Assembly (NCBI RefSeq): GCF_002563675.1
Contig: NZ_PDJC01000001.1
Location: forward strand, 1,302,001 to 1,366,000
DNA length: 64,000 bases
From: Propionicimonas paludicola
Lineage (GTDB): Bacteria; Actinomycetota; Actinomycetes; Propionibacteriales; Propionibacteriaceae
Direction: 5' to 3'
The stretch's first letter is position 1. Every line of letters starts with the position of its first letter. The translations under genes were made by a program, and so were the position numbers. This document shows positions 52,796 through 62,894 of the stretch, in pieces. The notes under the pieces were generated by a model. That model was not told the origin of the DNA. It saw only the letters and a program-made list of their open reading frames with translations, and did not search any database.

Positions 52796-55700
52796 CCGAC
52801 GATCCCGGCCAACTCCGCTCGCATGGCCGCGCTCCACTCCTGCAGCGAGCGCACTTCGACGCTGCCGCGGCGCAGTGCCTCGATCCCCTGCACACAGGCG
52901 GCCAGGCCCTGCACGGTGGTCACACACGGCACGTCGGCCAAGATCGCGGCCGAGCGGATCTGCCAGCCGTCGCGACGCGGGTTGCCGTCACGGGAGACAC
53001 CTTGCGGGGTGTTGAAGATCAGGTCGACTTCGCCGTCCAGGATCGCCTGGACGACGGTCTTCTCACCGTTGGGGCCGGGGCCCTGGCTGGCCTTGCGGAT
53101 CACGGTCACCTCGACGTCCTGGCGACGCAGGACCTGGGCGGTACCGGCCGTGGCCAACACCGTGAAGCCCAGATCGGCCAGCCGCTTCACCGGGAAGATG
53201 GCGTGCCGCTTGTCCCGGTTGGCGATGGAGACGAACACGGTGCCACTGGTGGGCACCGAGCCGAACGAGGCGGCCTGGCTCTTGGCGAAGGCGTTGCCGA
53301 AGGTGACGTCCAGGCCCATGACTTCGCCGGTCGACTTCATCTCGGGCCCGAGCAGGGTGTCCACCCAGGAACCGTCCGCGGTCCGGAATCGGTTGAACGG
53401 CATCACGGCTTCCTTCACCGCGATCGGTGCCGACTCCAGCGTGGTGGTGCCGTCCAGACCAGGGGCGCGCAGCACTCCGCTGGTCCGCAACTGGGCGATG
53501 GTCGCGCCGAGCGAGATCAGGGTGGCTGCCTTGGCCAACTGGGTGTCGGTCGCCTTGGAGACGAACGGGACGGTCCGCGAGGCGCGCGGGTTGGCCTCGA
53601 GCACGTACAGGACGTCGCCGAGCAGGGCGTACTGGATGTTCAGCAGGCCGCGGACGCCGACCCCGCGGGCGATGGCCTCGGTGGAGCTGCGGATGGCGTC
53701 CACCACCTCGCTGCCCAGGGTGATCGACGGCAGCGAGCAAGCCGAATCGCCGGAGTGGATGCCGGCCTCTTCGATGTGCTCCATGACGCCACCCAGGTAC
53801 AACTCGGTGCCGTCGTACAGGGCGTCCACATCGATCTCGATGGCATCGTCGAGGAACCGGTCGACCAGCACCGGGTGGGCCGGAGTGATGTCGGTGGCCC
53901 GCTCGATGTAGCCGGCCAGCGAGGCATCGTCGTAGACGATCTCCATGCCGCGCCCGCCGAGCACGTAGGAGGGCCGGACCAGTACCGGGTAGCCGATGTC
54001 GTGGGCGATCTCCAGGGCCCCGGCAGCCGTCTCGGCCATGCCGTAGGCCGGTGCCGGCAGCCCGGCGTCGGACAGCACCTTGCCGAACGCACCGCGCTCC
54101 TCGGCCAGTTCGATGGCCTCGGGCTGGGTGCCCACGATCGGGACCCCGGCATCCTTCAGCGCCTGGGCCAGCTTCAGCGGCGTCTGCCCGCCGAGCTGGA
54201 CGATCACACCGGCCACCGGTCCGGCCAACGACTCGGCGTGGAAGACCTCCAGGACGTCCTCCAGAGTCAGCGGCTCGAAATAGAGCCGGTCGGAGGTGTC
54301 GTAGTCGGTGGAGACGGTCTCGGGGTTGCAGTTCACCATCACCGACTCGTAGCCGGCCTCCCGCAGCGCCATGGACGCGTGGACGCAGGAGTAGTCGAAC
54401 TCGATCCCCTGCCCGATCCGGTTCGGTCCCGATCCCAGGATCAGCACGGCCGGACGCTCGCGCGGGGCCACCTCGGTCTCCAGGTCGTAGGACGAGTAGT
54501 GGTACGGCGTGGTCGCCGCGAACTCGGCCGCGCAGGTGTCCACGGTCTTGTACACCGGCCGCACTCCCAGCGCCCAGCGCAGTCCGCGCACCACTTCGGT
54601 GGACAGCTTGCGCAGCCCGGCGATCTGGGTGTCGGCCAGGCCGTGCCGCTTGGCCAGCCGAAGCAGATCGGCGGTCAGCTCGGGAGCAGTTCGAACCGCC
54701 TCTGCCACTTCGTAGATCAGGTGCAGCTGGTCGACGAACCAGGGATCGATCTTGGTGGCTTCGAAGACCTGCTCGCGGGTGGCGCCGACCCGGAAGGCGG
54801 ACATCACCAGGCTCAGCCGTCCGTCCTGCGGCCGCGACATCTCGGTGAGCAGCTCGTCGAGGCTGCGGGTCACCGGAGTGACGAAGTCGAAGCCGGCCTT
54901 GGCGTCCTCGAGCGAGCGCAGCGCCTTGCCCAGGGCTTCGGTGAAGTTGCGTCCGATGGCCATGGCCTCGCCCACGCTCTTCATGTGCGTGGTCAGGGTC
55001 GAATCGGCGGTCGGGAACTTCTCGAAGGCGAACCGCGGCGCCTTGACCACGACGTAGTCCAGCGTCGGCTCGAAGGAGGCCGGAGTCTCGGCCGTGATGT
55101 CGTTGGGGATCTCGTCGAGGGTGTAGCCGACGGCCACCTTGGCCGCGATCTTGGCGATCGGGAAGCCGGTGGCCTTCGAGGCCAGCGCGGACGACCGGGA
55201 CACCCGCGGATTCATCTCGATCACGATCATCCGACCGTTGTCGGGGTTGATCGCGAACTGGATGTTGCAGCCGCCGGTGTCGACGCCGACCGCGCGGATC
55301 ACGGCGATACCGACGTCACGCATGGCCTGGTACTCACGGTCGGTCAGGGTCATGGCCGGGGCCACGGTGATCGAGTCACCAGTGTGCACGCCCATCGGGT
55401 CGAGGTTCTCGATGGAGCAGACGATCACCACGTTGTCTGCCTTGTCCCGCATGACCTCGAGCTCGTACTCCTTCCAGCCGAGCACCGACTCCTCGATCAG
55501 CACCTCGGTGACCGGGGACGCGGACAGGCCGCTGCCGGCGATCCGGCGCAGCTCCTCCTCGTCGTGGGCGAAGCCGGAGCCGACCCCACCCATGGTGAAG
55601 CTCGGCCGAACCACCAGCGGGTAGCCCAGGTCGTCCACCGCGGCCAGCACCTCGTCGATGCTGTGGCAGATCGCCGAGCGCGCCACTTCGGGGTTCACCC

Positions 55701-56127
55701 CGGGGACGTTGAGGCTGGTGACGATCTGCTTGAACTTCTCCCGGTCCTCACCGGACTGGATGGCCTCAAAGGAGGCGCCGATCAGTTCGACGCCGTACTT
55801 GGCGAGGACTCCGGACTCGTGCAGCGAGACCGCGGCATTCAGTGCGGTCTGGCCGCCCAGGGTGGCCAGCAGGGCGTCGGGACGCTCCCGCTCGATCACT
55901 CGCTCCAGGTAGAACGGGGTGATCGGCTCGACATAGGTGGCGTCGGCGAACTCGGGGTCGGTCATGATCGTGGCCGGGTTGGAGTTCACCAGGATCACCC
56001 GGAAGCCCTCTTCGCGCAGCACCCGGCAGGCCTGGGTGCCCGAGTAGTCGAACTCACAGGCCTGGCCGATCACGATCGGCCCGGAGCCGATCACCAGGAT
56101 CGAGGAGATATCGGTCCGCTTCGGCAT
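52792..56127 (-). CDS. carB: carbamoyl-phosphate synthase large subunit
   Basis: 1111 residues. Two ATP-grasp halves ([17 protein letters not shown] in the first and [17 protein letters not shown] in the second), the oligomerisation domain and a C-terminal MGS allosteric domain ([20 protein letters not shown]). Its ATG shares one base with the carA stop (TGATG). With CarA it makes carbamoyl phosphate for pyrimidines and arginine. Confidence 0.98.
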   Translation of the reverse strand: MPKRTDISSILVIGSGPIVIGQACEFDYSGTQACRVLREEGFRVILVNSNPATIMTDPEFADATYVEPITPFYLERVIERERPDALLATLGGQTALNAAVSLHESGVLAKYGVELIGASFEAIQSGEDREKFKQIVTSLNVPGVNPEVARSAICHSIDEVLAAVDDLGYPLVVRPSFTMGGVGSGFAHDEEELRRIAGSGLSASPVTEVLIEESVLGWKEYELEVMRDKADNVVIVCSIENLDPMGVHTGDSITVAPAMTLTDREYQAMRDVGIAVIRAVGVDTGGCNIQFAINPDNGRMIVIEMNPRVSRSSALASKATGFPIAKIAAKVAVGYTLDEIPNDITAETPASFEPTLDYVVVKAPRFAFEKFPTADSTLTTHMKSVGEAMAIGRNFTEALGKALRSLEDAKAGFDFVTPVTRSLDELLTEMSRPQDGRLSLVMSAFRVGATREQVFEATKIDPWFVDQLHLIYEVAEAVRTAPELTADLLRLAKRHGLADTQIAGLRKLSTEVVRGLRWALGVRPVYKTVDTCAAEFAATTPYHYSSYDLETEVAPRERPAVLILGSGPNRIGQGIEFDYSCVHASMALREAGYESVMVNCNPETVSTDYDTSDRLYFEPLTLEDVLEVFHAESLAGPVAGVIVQLGGQTPLKLAQALKDAGVPIVGTQPEAIELAEERGAFGKVLSDAGLPAPAYGMAETAAGALEIAHDIGYPVLVRPSYVLGGRGMEIVYDDASLAGYIERATDITPAHPVLVDRFLDDAIEIDVDALYDGTELYLGGVMEHIEEAGIHSGDSACSLPSITLGSEVVDAIRSSTEAIARGVGVRGLLNIQYALLGDVLYVLEANPRASRTVPFVSKATDTQLAKAATLISLGATIAQLRTSGVLRAPGLDGTTTLESAPIAVKEAVMPFNRFRTADGSWVDTLLGPEMKSTGEVMGLDVTFGNAFAKSQAASFGSVPTSGTVFVSIANRDKRHAIFPVKRLADLGFTVLATAGTAQVLRRQDVEVTVIRKASQGPGPNGEKTVVQAILDGEVDLIFNTPQGVSRDGNPRRDGWQIRSAAILADVPCVTTVQGLAACVQGIEALRRGSVEVRSLQEWSAAMRAELAGIVG

Positions 56128-57290
56128 CAGGCGCGCCCCTCCGACTCACGATTGGCCGCCATCATGTCGACGAAGCGGTCGAACAGGTAGGCGGCGTCGT
56201 GTGGACCGGCCGCCGCCTCTGGGTGGTATTGGACCGAGAACCCGCGCAGCTGTTGTCCGGCTCCGCGCAGTTCCAGGCCTTCGACCACACCGTCATTCAG
56301 GTTCACATGCGAGACCCGGGCCTCGCCCCACGGGGTGGCCACGCCGAGGTCCTTGGGGGCGTCCACTGCGAAACCGTGATTGTGGGCGGTCACCTCGACC
56401 TTGCGGGTGGTCAGGTCCATCACCGGCTGGTTGATCCCGCGGTGGCCGTACTTGAGCTTGTAGGTGCCGAACCCCAAGGCTCGGCCGAAGATCTGGTTGC
56501 CGAAGCAGATCCCGAAGAAGGGCAGCCGGGCGTCCAGCACCTGGGTGAGCAGGGTGGTCTCCTGGTCCGCGGTCGCCGGGTCGCCCGGTCCGTTGGAGAA
56601 GAACACCCCGTCCGGACCGAGCTCCTTGATCTGGTCGATGGTGGAGGTGGCCGGAAGGACGTGCACCTCGATGCCGCGCTCGGCCATCCGATGCGGGGTC
56701 ATGTCCTTGATGCCCAGGTCGATGGCGGCCACGGTGAACCGCTTCTCGCCGATCGCCGGGGTGGTCTCCGGTTCACTCACGGTGACATCGGCCACCAGGT
56801 TGGCTCCGGCCATCTGCGGTGAGGCCAGCACCTTGGCCAGCAGCCGCTGGGGATCCAGCTCGAGGGTGGACACGCCCACCCGCATGGCGCCGTGGTCGCG
56901 CAGGTGCCGGGTCAGCGCCCGAGTATCGACCTCGGCGACTCCGACCACACCCTGGCGGCGCAGTTCCTCGTCCAGCGACCGGTTCGACCGCCAGTTGGAG
57001 CGCATCCGAGACAGATCGCGGACCACGTAACCGGCCACCCAGATCTTGTCGGACTCGTCGTCCTCGTCGTTCCACCCGGTGTTGCCGATGTGCGGCGCCG
57101 TGGCGATCACCACCTGCCGGTGGTAGCTGGGATCGGTCAGGGTCTCCTGGTAGCCGGACATTCCGGTGGAGAAGACCGCCTCGCCGAAGGTCTCACCTTG
57201 GGCGCCGAAGGAGGACCCTCGGAACCAACGGCCGTCCTCCAAAACCAGTAACGCTGGGGTGTGCTGGGCAGGGAACAGGCTGTCGGGCAT
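56127..57290 (-). CDS. carA: carbamoyl-phosphate synthase small subunit
   Basis: 387 residues from ATG 57290 with AAGGAC 5 bases upstream; the frame to 57659 runs over nusB and is not real. The N-terminal CPSase small-chain domain is followed by class I glutaminase: [16 protein letters not shown] with the catalytic Cys, and [14 protein letters not shown] with His and Glu. First gene of the pyrimidine operon. Confidence 0.97.
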   Translation of the reverse strand: MPDSLFPAQHTPALLVLEDGRWFRGSSFGAQGETFGEAVFSTGMSGYQETLTDPSYHRQVVIATAPHIGNTGWNDEDDESDKIWVAGYVVRDLSRMRSNWRSNRSLDEELRRQGVVGVAEVDTRALTRHLRDHGAMRVGVSTLELDPQRLLAKVLASPQMAGANLVADVTVSEPETTPAIGEKRFTVAAIDLGIKDMTPHRMAERGIEVHVLPATSTIDQIKELGPDGVFFSNGPGDPATADQETTLLTQVLDARLPFFGICFGNQIFGRALGFGTYKLKYGHRGINQPVMDLTTRKVEVTAHNHGFAVDAPKDLGVATPWGEARVSHVNLNDGVVEGLELRGAGQQLRGFSVQYHPEAAAGPHDAAYLFDRFVDMMAANRESEGRA

Positions 57291-57349
57291 AAACGTCCTT
57301 TTGTTGACCGGGTCGAGACTAGCAAAGCGTCCCGGTACCGTCGGTGACG

Positions 57350-57787
57350 CTACTCGCTCTCCGGACGCGTGGTGCGTACCAATGCGCCCAGGACTCCGTT
57401 GAGGAAGGCAGGCGACTCGTCGGTGGAAAGCTCGGTGGCCAGCGTCAGGCACTCGGCCAGGACGATCGCCGGGTCGGTGTCGGTGTGCAGGATCTCGAAG
57501 GCGGCCAGCCGGGCCAGGTTGCGGTCGACCCGCGGCATGCGCTCGACGCTCCAGCCGTCCGGCAAGTGCTTGGCCAGCGCGGCATCCAGCGCGGATACCG
57601 AGTTGGTGACCCCGGTCACCAACTCCGCAGAGAACGGACGAACCGCAGGGTCGGCCCATTCGGTGTGATCGGCCAGGATCTGCGCGGCCGGAAGCTCGCG
57701 CAGATCCGCCTCGAAGAGGATGTCCAGCGCACGCTTACGCGCCTTCGTCCGAGTGGTGCCTCGCTTGGTGGGGGCAGCCTCAGCCAC
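57350..57787 (-). CDS. nusB: transcription antitermination factor NusB
   Basis: 145 residues. [17 protein letters not shown] at the N-terminus, then [15 protein letters not shown] and [23 protein letters not shown], the standard NusB fold. It binds boxA RNA in rRNA transcription. It follows efp by 2 bases; 59 bases before carA contain a TAGTCT that may be the carA -10. Confidence 0.96.
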   Translation of the reverse strand: MAEAAPTKRGTTRTKARKRALDILFEADLRELPAAQILADHTEWADPAVRPFSAELVTGVTNSVSALDAALAKHLPDGWSVERMPRVDRNLARLAAFEILHTDTDPAIVLAECLTLATELSTDESPAFLNGVLGALVRTTRPESE

Positions 57788-57789
57788 GC

Positions 57790-58353
57790 TCAGACCCGAC
57801 CGAGGTAGCTGCCGTCGCGAGTGTCCACCTTGACCCGCTCGCCGGTGGTGATGAACAGCGGCACCTGGATCTGCAGGCCGGTCTCGACGGTGGCCGGCTT
57901 GGTGCCACCGGTCGAGCGGTCGCCCTGCAGGCCCGGCTCGGTGTAGGTGATCTCCAGCTCGACCGAGGTCGGCATGTCGATGAACAGCGGGTTGCCCTCG
58001 TGCAGCGCCACGGTGGCGATGCCGTTCTCGAGCAGGTAGTTCTTGGCGTCGCCGACGACCTCGTCGCTGATGTTCAGCTGGTCGTAGGTGTCGGTGTCCA
58101 TGAACACGAAGTTCTCACCGTCGTGGTAGAGGTACTGCATCTCGCGGCGATCAACGCTCGCGGTCTCCACCTTGGTGTCGGAGTTGAAGGTGCGATCGAC
58201 GACCTTGCCGGTGAGCACGTGCTTGAGCTTCGAGCGGACCACAGTGTTGCCCTTGCCAGGCTTGTGATGCTGGAACCAGATGACGGTCCACAACTGGCCT
58301 TCGAGATCGAGGACCATGCCGTTCTTCAGATCATTGGTGGATGCCGTTGCCAC
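57790..58353 (-). CDS. efp: elongation factor P
   Basis: 187 residues, three beta domains. The tip lysine that contacts the peptidyl-tRNA is K34 in [12 protein letters not shown]. Relieves stalling at proline runs, relevant because two membrane proteins in this window have polyproline tails. GTG start with GAAAGCGGG upstream; 110 bases separate it from aroB. Confidence 0.97.
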   Translation of the reverse strand: MATASTNDLKNGMVLDLEGQLWTVIWFQHHKPGKGNTVVRSKLKHVLTGKVVDRTFNSDTKVETASVDRREMQYLYHDGENFVFMDTDTYDQLNISDEVVGDAKNYLLENGIATVALHEGNPLFIDMPTSVELEITYTEPGLQGDRSTGGTKPATVETGLQIQVPLFITTGERVKVDTRDGSYLGRV

Positions 58354-58463
58354 TGAGAGCCCGCTTTCGGTTGCTAGGTGAAATCGCGACCGCTCAGTCT
58401 AGCGGCCGAAGGCCCACCCCGGCGAACCCGGAGCCTGTGGGCAGGAGGCGGCGCCTGCCGGAG

Positions 58464-59543
58464 TCAGTCGACCAGGGCAGCGTAGGCGTCGGCCAGCAGC
58501 TGTTCGTCCGGATCGACGCAGACCCGGGCCTTGGCCAATCCGGTCAGCAGAATGAACCGCAAGTTGGCTCCCCTGGTCTTCTTGTCCAGGTTCATGGCCT
58601 CGCGCAGGCCGGCCCATTCGCCGTCGTGGCTGATCGGAAGTCCGGCCAGCTTCAGCACCCGACGGTGCCGCGCCAGCAGGTCGTCGTCGATCATCCCCTG
58701 CCGATGAGCCAGCTCGGCGGCGAACACCATCCCCACCGAAATGGCCTCACCGTGCCGCCAGGTGAACCGCTCGTAGCGCTCGATGGCGTGGCCCAGGGTG
58801 TGACCGTAGTTGAGCAACTCGCGCCCGATGTCGGAGCCCTGCGAGGTGCGCTCGCGCAGATCGGCGCTGACCACCCGGGCCTTCACCTCCACAGCCAACC
58901 GAACCAGCCGCGCCTGCAGGTCACTGCCGGCCCGAAGCGCCTCGACCGGATCGGCCTCGAACTCGTCCAGGATCCGCGGATCGGCAATGAACCCTGCCTT
59001 CAGTACTTCGGCCAGGCCACCGCGCAGCTCGGAGCTGGGCAGAGTCTCTAGGAAGTCCAGGTCGCACAGCACCGCGAACGGCTCGAAGAAGTTGCCGACC
59101 AGGTTCTTGCCGGCCGGCAGGTTGATCCCGGTCTTGCCGCCGACGGCCGCGTCCACCATGGCCAGCAGGGAAGTCGGCATGCCGATGTAGCGGACGCCGC
59201 GCAGCCAGGTCGCGGCAGCGAAGCCGGCCAGATCGGTGGTCGATCCCCCACCCAGGCCGATCACCGCATCGGAGCGGGTGATCCCTGCCTCGGCCAACCC
59301 CTCCCAACACTGGGCCAACGTGGCGGCGGTCTTCGCCGACTCCGAACCCGGGACCGGGATGAAGGTGACTTCCTGGCTAAGACCGAAAGCCACCTGGCGG
59401 GCCTGGTCGACGAGGTTCTCGGCATAGATGATCGCGACCTTGTCGATGCCGTCCAGAAACTCGGGCAGCAGGCGACTGTTTCCGTGGCAGACGAGCACCG
59501 GGTACGGATGCTCGGCGGAGACATTGATCGGATCCCAGCTCAT
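58464..59543 (-). CDS. aroB: 3-dehydroquinate synthase
   Basis: 359 residues. NAD-binding GGGSTTDLAGFAA, then GMPTSLLAMVDAAVGGKTGIN and metal ligands in HGEAISVG and HTLGHAIE. Second step of the shikimate pathway. Its ATG overlaps the aroK stop by 4 bases. Confidence 0.97.
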   Translation of the reverse strand: MSWDPINVSAEHPYPVLVCHGNSRLLPEFLDGIDKVAIIYAENLVDQARQVAFGLSQEVTFIPVPGSESAKTAATLAQCWEGLAEAGITRSDAVIGLGGGSTTDLAGFAAATWLRGVRYIGMPTSLLAMVDAAVGGKTGINLPAGKNLVGNFFEPFAVLCDLDFLETLPSSELRGGLAEVLKAGFIADPRILDEFEADPVEALRAGSDLQARLVRLAVEVKARVVSADLRERTSQGSDIGRELLNYGHTLGHAIERYERFTWRHGEAISVGMVFAAELAHRQGMIDDDLLARHRRVLKLAGLPISHDGEWAGLREAMNLDKKTRGANLRFILLTGLAKARVCVDPDEQLLADAYAALVD

Positions 59544-60049
59544 ACGTGCTCCTCGTCGATCAGAATCGTTCGAGCCACGTCCGCTGCGTCCAGCCGGTCG
59601 GTGGCCAGGCGCATCGTGGCCACGTCGCGATACCAGATTGCCCGCTCTTGCAGCATGGCGTCCAATCGGTTCCGGATAGCGATCAGAGTTTCCAGTCCCA
59701 GTGAATTCATGCCCAGCCGCCGGGTTATCGCTACCACCGAAGCCTCTAGCCAGACGACCTTCAATCCGGCCAGGGCAGACCGCACAGCATCGGACTCGAC
59801 GGCGCTGCCGCCCAGCACCACCACCCCCGGCTCGGCCAGGGCCAGCACGCTGTGCCGCTCCTCAGCCTCCCGGTAGCGCGCCGTCCCTTCGGGCGTCGCG
59901 TAGGCCTCCTCGGCGGAGAGTCGAAGCTCGGCCTCGACCCGTTCGTCCACCTCGACCAGGGGCAGCTGCAGCTCGGCAGCCAGCAGCGCCCCCACGGTGG
60001 ACTTGCCAACTCCCGGGGCCCCGACCAGGACCATCGCCGGACGGCTCAA
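59540..60049 (-). CDS. aroK: shikimate kinase, atypical active site
   Basis: 169 residues. Walker [10 protein letters not shown] (10-18), D35 and R60 fit the shikimate-binding Asp34 and Arg58, and the C-terminus aligns well with mycobacterial AroK ([13 protein letters not shown]). But the glycine motif is GGS (80-82) instead of GGG, and the LID loop that normally contains RPLL reads LGLETLI, so the essential LID arginine is absent. It could be a weakened kinase, depend on another residue, or have a changed role. Overlaps aroC and aroB by 4 bases each. Confidence 0.85.
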   Translation of the reverse strand: MSRPAMVLVGAPGVGKSTVGALLAAELQLPLVEVDERVEAELRLSAEEAYATPEGTARYREAEERHSVLALAEPGVVVLGGSAVESDAVRSALAGLKVVWLEASVVAITRRLGMNSLGLETLIAIRNRLDAMLQERAIWYRDVATMRLATDRLDAADVARTILIDEEHV

Positions 60050-61233
60050 TCCAGGCGCCGCTCAGCCAGACGCTTCAGGTAGTGCTGGAAGTTGGCGCGC
60101 ACCTCGCCGAGGGAGTCACCGCCGAACTTCTCGTTGGCCACCTCGGCCAGCACCAGCGCCACCATGGCCTCGGCCACCACCCCGGCAGCCGGCACCGCAC
60201 ACACGTCCGAGCGCTGATGGTGAGCCTGGGCTGCCTCGCCGGTGGCCACGTCGATGGTGGCCAGCGCCCGCGGCACCGTGGCGATCGGCTTCATGGCCGC
60301 GCGCACGCGCAGCACCTCGCCGTTGCTCATTCCGCCTTCGGTACCGCCAGAGCGGTTGCTGCTGCGCCGGGGACCGGTGGCACCGGGGAAGATCTCGTCG
60401 TGAGCCTGGCTCCCGCGGACCTGGGCCAGGGCAAAGCCGTCGCCGACCTCGACACCCTTGATGGCCTGGATCCCCATCAGGGCACCGGCCAGCTTGGCAT
60501 CGAGGCGTCGATCACCGGCGATGTGCGAGCCCAGTCCGGGCGGAACGTTGAAGGCCAGCACCTCGACCACGCCGCCCAGGGTGTCCCCGGCGGACTTGGC
60601 GGCTTCGACCTCGGCCTGCATGGCCAGGCTGGTCGGCTGGTCGGCACAGCGCATCGGGTCGGCATCGATTCGGGCCAGGTCGGACGCGGTCGGCAACTCC
60701 TCCGCCGTGCTGGCTACCGCACCGATCCGGACCACGTGACTGATCACGCTGATCCCGAAGGCCTGCTCCAGGTAGGCCTTGGCCACCGCACCCAGCGCCA
60801 CCCGAGCCGCGGTCTCCCGGGCCGAAGCGCGCTCCAGAATCGGACGGGCCTCGTCCCAGTCGTACTTCTGCATGCCCGGCAGGTCGGCATGGCCCGGACG
60901 GGGCCGGGTCAGCGGCGCATTGCGGGCCAGTGACTCCAACTCAGCCGGATCGACCGAGTCGGGTGACATGACAACATCCCACTTCGGCCACTCCGAGTTG
61001 CCCACCATGATGGCGATCGGCGAACCCAGGGTCTCGCCGTGGCGGACGCCGGTCAGCAGCGTCACCTCGTCGGCTTCGAACTTCATTCGGGCGCCTCGTC
61101 CGGTGCCCAGTCGGCGCCGAGCCAGCGCATCGGCGACGTCCGCCGAGCTCAGTTGCAGGTGCGAGGGCAGTCCTTCGATGGTGGCGACCAGCGCCCGTCC
61201 ATGGGACTCCCCAGCAGTCAAGTAACGCAGCAT
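60046..61233 (-). CDS. aroC: chorismate synthase
   Basis: 395 residues. [18 protein letters not shown] at the N-terminus, [18 protein letters not shown] and [18 protein letters not shown], all FMN/EPSP-binding signatures. Makes chorismate. It lies only 12 bases from mltG; the aroE gene often found between them is not there. Confidence 0.97.
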   Translation of the reverse strand: MLRYLTAGESHGRALVATIEGLPSHLQLSSADVADALARRRLGTGRGARMKFEADEVTLLTGVRHGETLGSPIAIMVGNSEWPKWDVVMSPDSVDPAELESLARNAPLTRPRPGHADLPGMQKYDWDEARPILERASARETAARVALGAVAKAYLEQAFGISVISHVVRIGAVASTAEELPTASDLARIDADPMRCADQPTSLAMQAEVEAAKSAGDTLGGVVEVLAFNVPPGLGSHIAGDRRLDAKLAGALMGIQAIKGVEVGDGFALAQVRGSQAHDEIFPGATGPRRSSNRSGGTEGGMSNGEVLRVRAAMKPIATVPRALATIDVATGEAAQAHHQRSDVCAVPAAGVVAEAMVALVLAEVANEKFGGDSLGEVRANFQHYLKRLAERRLD

Positions 61234-61245
61234 CAGATCAGACCA

Positions 61246-62412
61246 TCATTTCTTGCCGTTGCACTTGTCCCGATTCGCCTGGGAGGCGGCGCACCACGCT
61301 TGGAGCTTCTCTCCGTTGGCGTCGTGCTCGGTCTTGCTGTTGGTGAACAGCGTCTCGCCGGTGTCCAGGTTCACCACCGTGAAGTAGGTCCAGTTGCCGT
61401 CCGCCGGATGCAGCGCGGCTTCCAGCGACTTCTTCGACGGGGAGGTGATCGGCCCCTTCGGCAGGCCGGCGTACAGGTAGGTGTTCCACGGCGAGTCCAA
61501 CTTGCGCTCATCGGGAGTGGTGAACACGCGCCCGGTGACCTTGTTGGCAAACGCCACGGTGGCGTCGGACTGTAGCTTGCCGCCGGGGAAGATCTTCGGG
61601 TTGAGTCGGTTGTAGAAGACGCGAGCGATCTTGGCCCGGTCCTCGTCGTTCGGCCCGGCTTCCTTCTCGATGATGCTGGCCATCACGACCACCTCATAGG
61701 GAGTCAGTCCGACGCTCTTGGCGCCGTTGACCAGATCGATGTCGTTGGCCACCTGGTTGAACTGCTTGGTGGCCATCTTCAGCACGGCATCGGCCTTCGG
61801 CTTTTCGGGCACCTCGTAGGTATCCGGGAACAGGAAGCCCTCCAGACCGTTCTTGGCCCACTTCGGCAGGCCCAGCGACTTCCAGTCCTTGATGGCGGTC
61901 TCGAAGTCGGTCTTGGGGAGCCCGGTGGCCTTGCTGAGCGTGGCCACCTGCTGGGAGACCCACCGGCCCTCGGGCAGCGTCATCCAGTTGCGGACCATGT
62001 TCTTCTTGTCCAACAACATGGCCAACGCGGTGCGTGCCGGCAGCTGGGTGAGCAGGTTGTACTTGCCGGCCTGGATCTTGGTGGCGGCTTCGTTCGCCGC
62101 AGCCTCCCGGTTGAAGGCCTTGGCCGTCTTCACCACATCGGCCGTGACCAGGATGGTGGAGATCTCGCCCAGCGTTGCGCCCTTCGGGATGGTCACCACC
62201 ACCGGATCGACGCCGGCACCGGCATAGTCCTCAGATGTCTGGAAGGACTGCCATGCCTCGTGCGCCTTGTCGTAGATGATCCATCCGCCGGCCACCAGGA
62301 CGCCCAAGGAGAGCAGCACCGCGAAGGCGGAGCGCACCTTGTACCAGATCTCCTTGGGGTCGATCTGGCCCGTCTCTGGGTCCTTGATCCGGCCCGGGTT
62401 CCGGTCGCTCAT
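61246..62412 (-). CDS. mltG: endolytic murein transglycosylase MltG
   Basis: 388 residues. Cytoplasmic tail, TM helix (about 29-47), then the YceG domain with LysM-like part and catalytic Glu249 in ASIIEKEAG, and the end motif SPWNTYLYAGLPKGPI. Cuts nascent peptidoglycan strands. ATGA overlap with ruvX. Confidence 0.95.
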   Translation of the reverse strand: MSDRNPGRIKDPETGQIDPKEIWYKVRSAFAVLLSLGVLVAGGWIIYDKAHEAWQSFQTSEDYAGAGVDPVVVTIPKGATLGEISTILVTADVVKTAKAFNREAAANEAATKIQAGKYNLLTQLPARTALAMLLDKKNMVRNWMTLPEGRWVSQQVATLSKATGLPKTDFETAIKDWKSLGLPKWAKNGLEGFLFPDTYEVPEKPKADAVLKMATKQFNQVANDIDLVNGAKSVGLTPYEVVVMASIIEKEAGPNDEDRAKIARVFYNRLNPKIFPGGKLQSDATVAFANKVTGRVFTTPDERKLDSPWNTYLYAGLPKGPITSPSKKSLEAALHPADGNWTYFTVVNLDTGETLFTNSKTEHDANGEKLQAWCAASQANRDKCNGKK

Positions 62413-62888
62413 CGGGCGTCGTCCTCTCCTGCTGTACTGGGTTCGACCAACTCCCCGGGGGCAACCCCGGTGAGCCGCTCCGAACGCAGAGCCTCCTCCA
62501 ACAGTGCTACAGCGGCGGCCTGGTCGATCACCGAACGCTGGCGCCTGGTGTTGCGACCCGCGCCGGTCAGCTGACGAGATGCCGTCACCGTAGTCAGTCT
62601 CTCATCCAGCAGCCGGATCGGCACGCCTGGCGCGAAGCCGGCCAGCTGGATCGAGACCTCGCGGATGGCCAGCGCAGCTGGGCCCTCCACCCCGGCCAGG
62701 TTGCGGGGCAGACCCAGCACGATCTCCAGCGGACGGTAGTGCTCGATCAGCTCGACGAGGCGAGGCCAGGGATCGGGGACAGCCGCGACGGTCTCCACCG
62801 GGAAGGCCATGATCGCCTCGGGGTCGCTCGCCGCAACTCCGATCCTGGCTCGACCCCAGTCGAGGGCCAATCGCACGCCCGGCCGCAC
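62409..62888 (-). CDS. ruvX: Holliday junction resolvase-like protein YqgF/RuvX
   Basis: 159 residues, RNase H fold: ALDWGRARIGVA near the N-terminus, IVLGLPRNLAGVEGPAA, and LDERLTTVTA. The family processes the 5' end of pre-16S rRNA or cleaves junctions. Starts 6 bases after alaS ends; standard alaS-ruvX-mltG order. Confidence 0.93.
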   Translation of the reverse strand: MRPGVRLALDWGRARIGVAASDPEAIMAFPVETVAAVPDPWPRLVELIEHYRPLEIVLGLPRNLAGVEGPAALAIREVSIQLAGFAPGVPIRLLDERLTTVTASRQLTGAGRNTRRQRSVIDQAAAVALLEEALRSERLTGVAPGELVEPSTAGEDDAR

Positions 62889-62894
62889 TCCGAC

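Noticed and set aside
52693-56190. A 1165-codon open frame on the plus strand opposite carB
   Set aside because: It mirrors carB in the antisense frame, has a low-complexity Gly/Arg/Asp-rich composition and no domain; such long antisense frames are usual in GC-rich DNA.
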